A DNA stretch of 37,017 nt from Gammaproteobacteria bacterium (lineage in GTDB: Bacteria > Pseudomonadota > Gammaproteobacteria > Xanthomonadales > Rhodanobacteraceae). Location: the NCBI GenBank assembly GCA_004295005.1, contig SHNG01000094.1, positions 1 to 37,017 of the forward strand, written 5' to 3'. The position numbers and the translations under genes were made by a program. Every line of letters begins with the position of its first letter. Positions within the stretch are counted from its first letter, which is position 1. The notes beneath the pieces were generated by a model, which was not told where the DNA came from, searched no databases, and saw only the letters and a list, made by a program, of their open reading frames with translations. Positions 36,967 to 37,017 of the stretch are shown here, piece after piece.

Positions 36967-37017
36967 TCGAGACACCCTCCTCGATTTTCTTGCGGAATTC
37001 GGCCTGGCGCCGGGTGC
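36956..37017 (-). CDS. rlmN: 3' end of rlmN (23S rRNA/tRNA adenine-C2 methyltransferase), partial
   Basis: Only the last 19 codons and the stop are in the window. They read TRRQAEFRKKIEEGVSNAA, and the TRRQ-plus-basic-helix ending resembles the C-terminus of RlmN proteins, a radical-SAM methyltransferase. The position just upstream of pilF, with overlapping ends, matches the rlmN-pilF order of related bacteria. The identification rests mainly on context. The 5' part lies outside the window. Confidence 0.6.
   Translation of the reverse strand, partial: TRRQAEFRKKIEEGVSNAA

Overview
The window reads as chromosomal DNA of a GC-rich gammaproteobacterium, most likely of the order Lysobacterales (Xanthomonadales). 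Pointers are the gene order rlmN-pilF-rodZ plus yfgM-bamB-der, the xanthomonad-style small DUF2007 membrane protein, many GTG starts, REP-like GC hairpins, and a secreted protein ending in the IFADNFE tail that I associate with this group. That placement is inference from gene content. No tRNA, rRNA, insertion sequence, prophage or CRISPR array was seen.

Layout. 1-351: REP-like repeats, a 49-bp tandem array and a minus-strand terminator. 352-3711 (minus): a secreted Gly/Tyr-rich protein, rlmKL and a small alpha/beta hydrolase. 3786-9631 (plus): an AmpD-type amidase, tesB, a DUF2007 protein, the leucyl/arginyl transferase bpt, a periplasmic transglutaminase-like protein translationally coupled to a secreted beta-propeller, and a VanY-type peptidase. 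9858-13752: slyD (minus) and a five-PAS GGDEF-EAL protein (plus). 13848-20678: a cell-surface signalling set (TonB-dependent receptor with STN domain, FecR-like anti-sigma factor, ECF sigma factor; all minus) divergent from a secreted fusion enzyme (plus). 20860-23787: a large secreted di-haem protein resembling the hydrazine synthase alpha subunit. 24119-28048: a RhlE-type RNA helicase (plus) and a secreted M4 metalloprotease (minus). 28523-31528 (minus): the molybdenum cofactor operon mobA-moeA-moeB, with moeB carrying an N-terminal rhodanese. 31577-37017 (minus): der, bamB, yfgM, rodZ, pilF and the tail of rlmN.

The most interesting part is 13848-20678. One exported polypeptide carries a cyanophycinase (S51 serine peptidase) domain followed by a complete Ntn-hydrolase isoaspartyl peptidase domain. 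Together these could take cyanophycin (multi-L-arginyl-poly-L-aspartate) to beta-Asp-Arg and then to free Asp and Arg. The gene starts 123 bp from a divergent sigma/FecR/TonB-receptor set of the type that senses and imports an extracellular ligand. I propose, as a hypothesis, a polymer-utilisation locus. A pair of similar promoter-like elements (GGA-N15-CGTCT) lies before the receptor gene and before the fusion gene, which would fit joint control by the sigma factor.

The rest is mostly housekeeping: ribosome modification and assembly (RlmKL, Der, RlmN), the outer-membrane and envelope machinery (BamB, YfgM, RodZ, PilF), protein turnover and folding (Bpt, SlyD), and molybdopterin maturation. 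Starts were chosen by Shine-Dalgarno position, homologue length and overlap with neighbours, and several differ from the longest possible reading frame.
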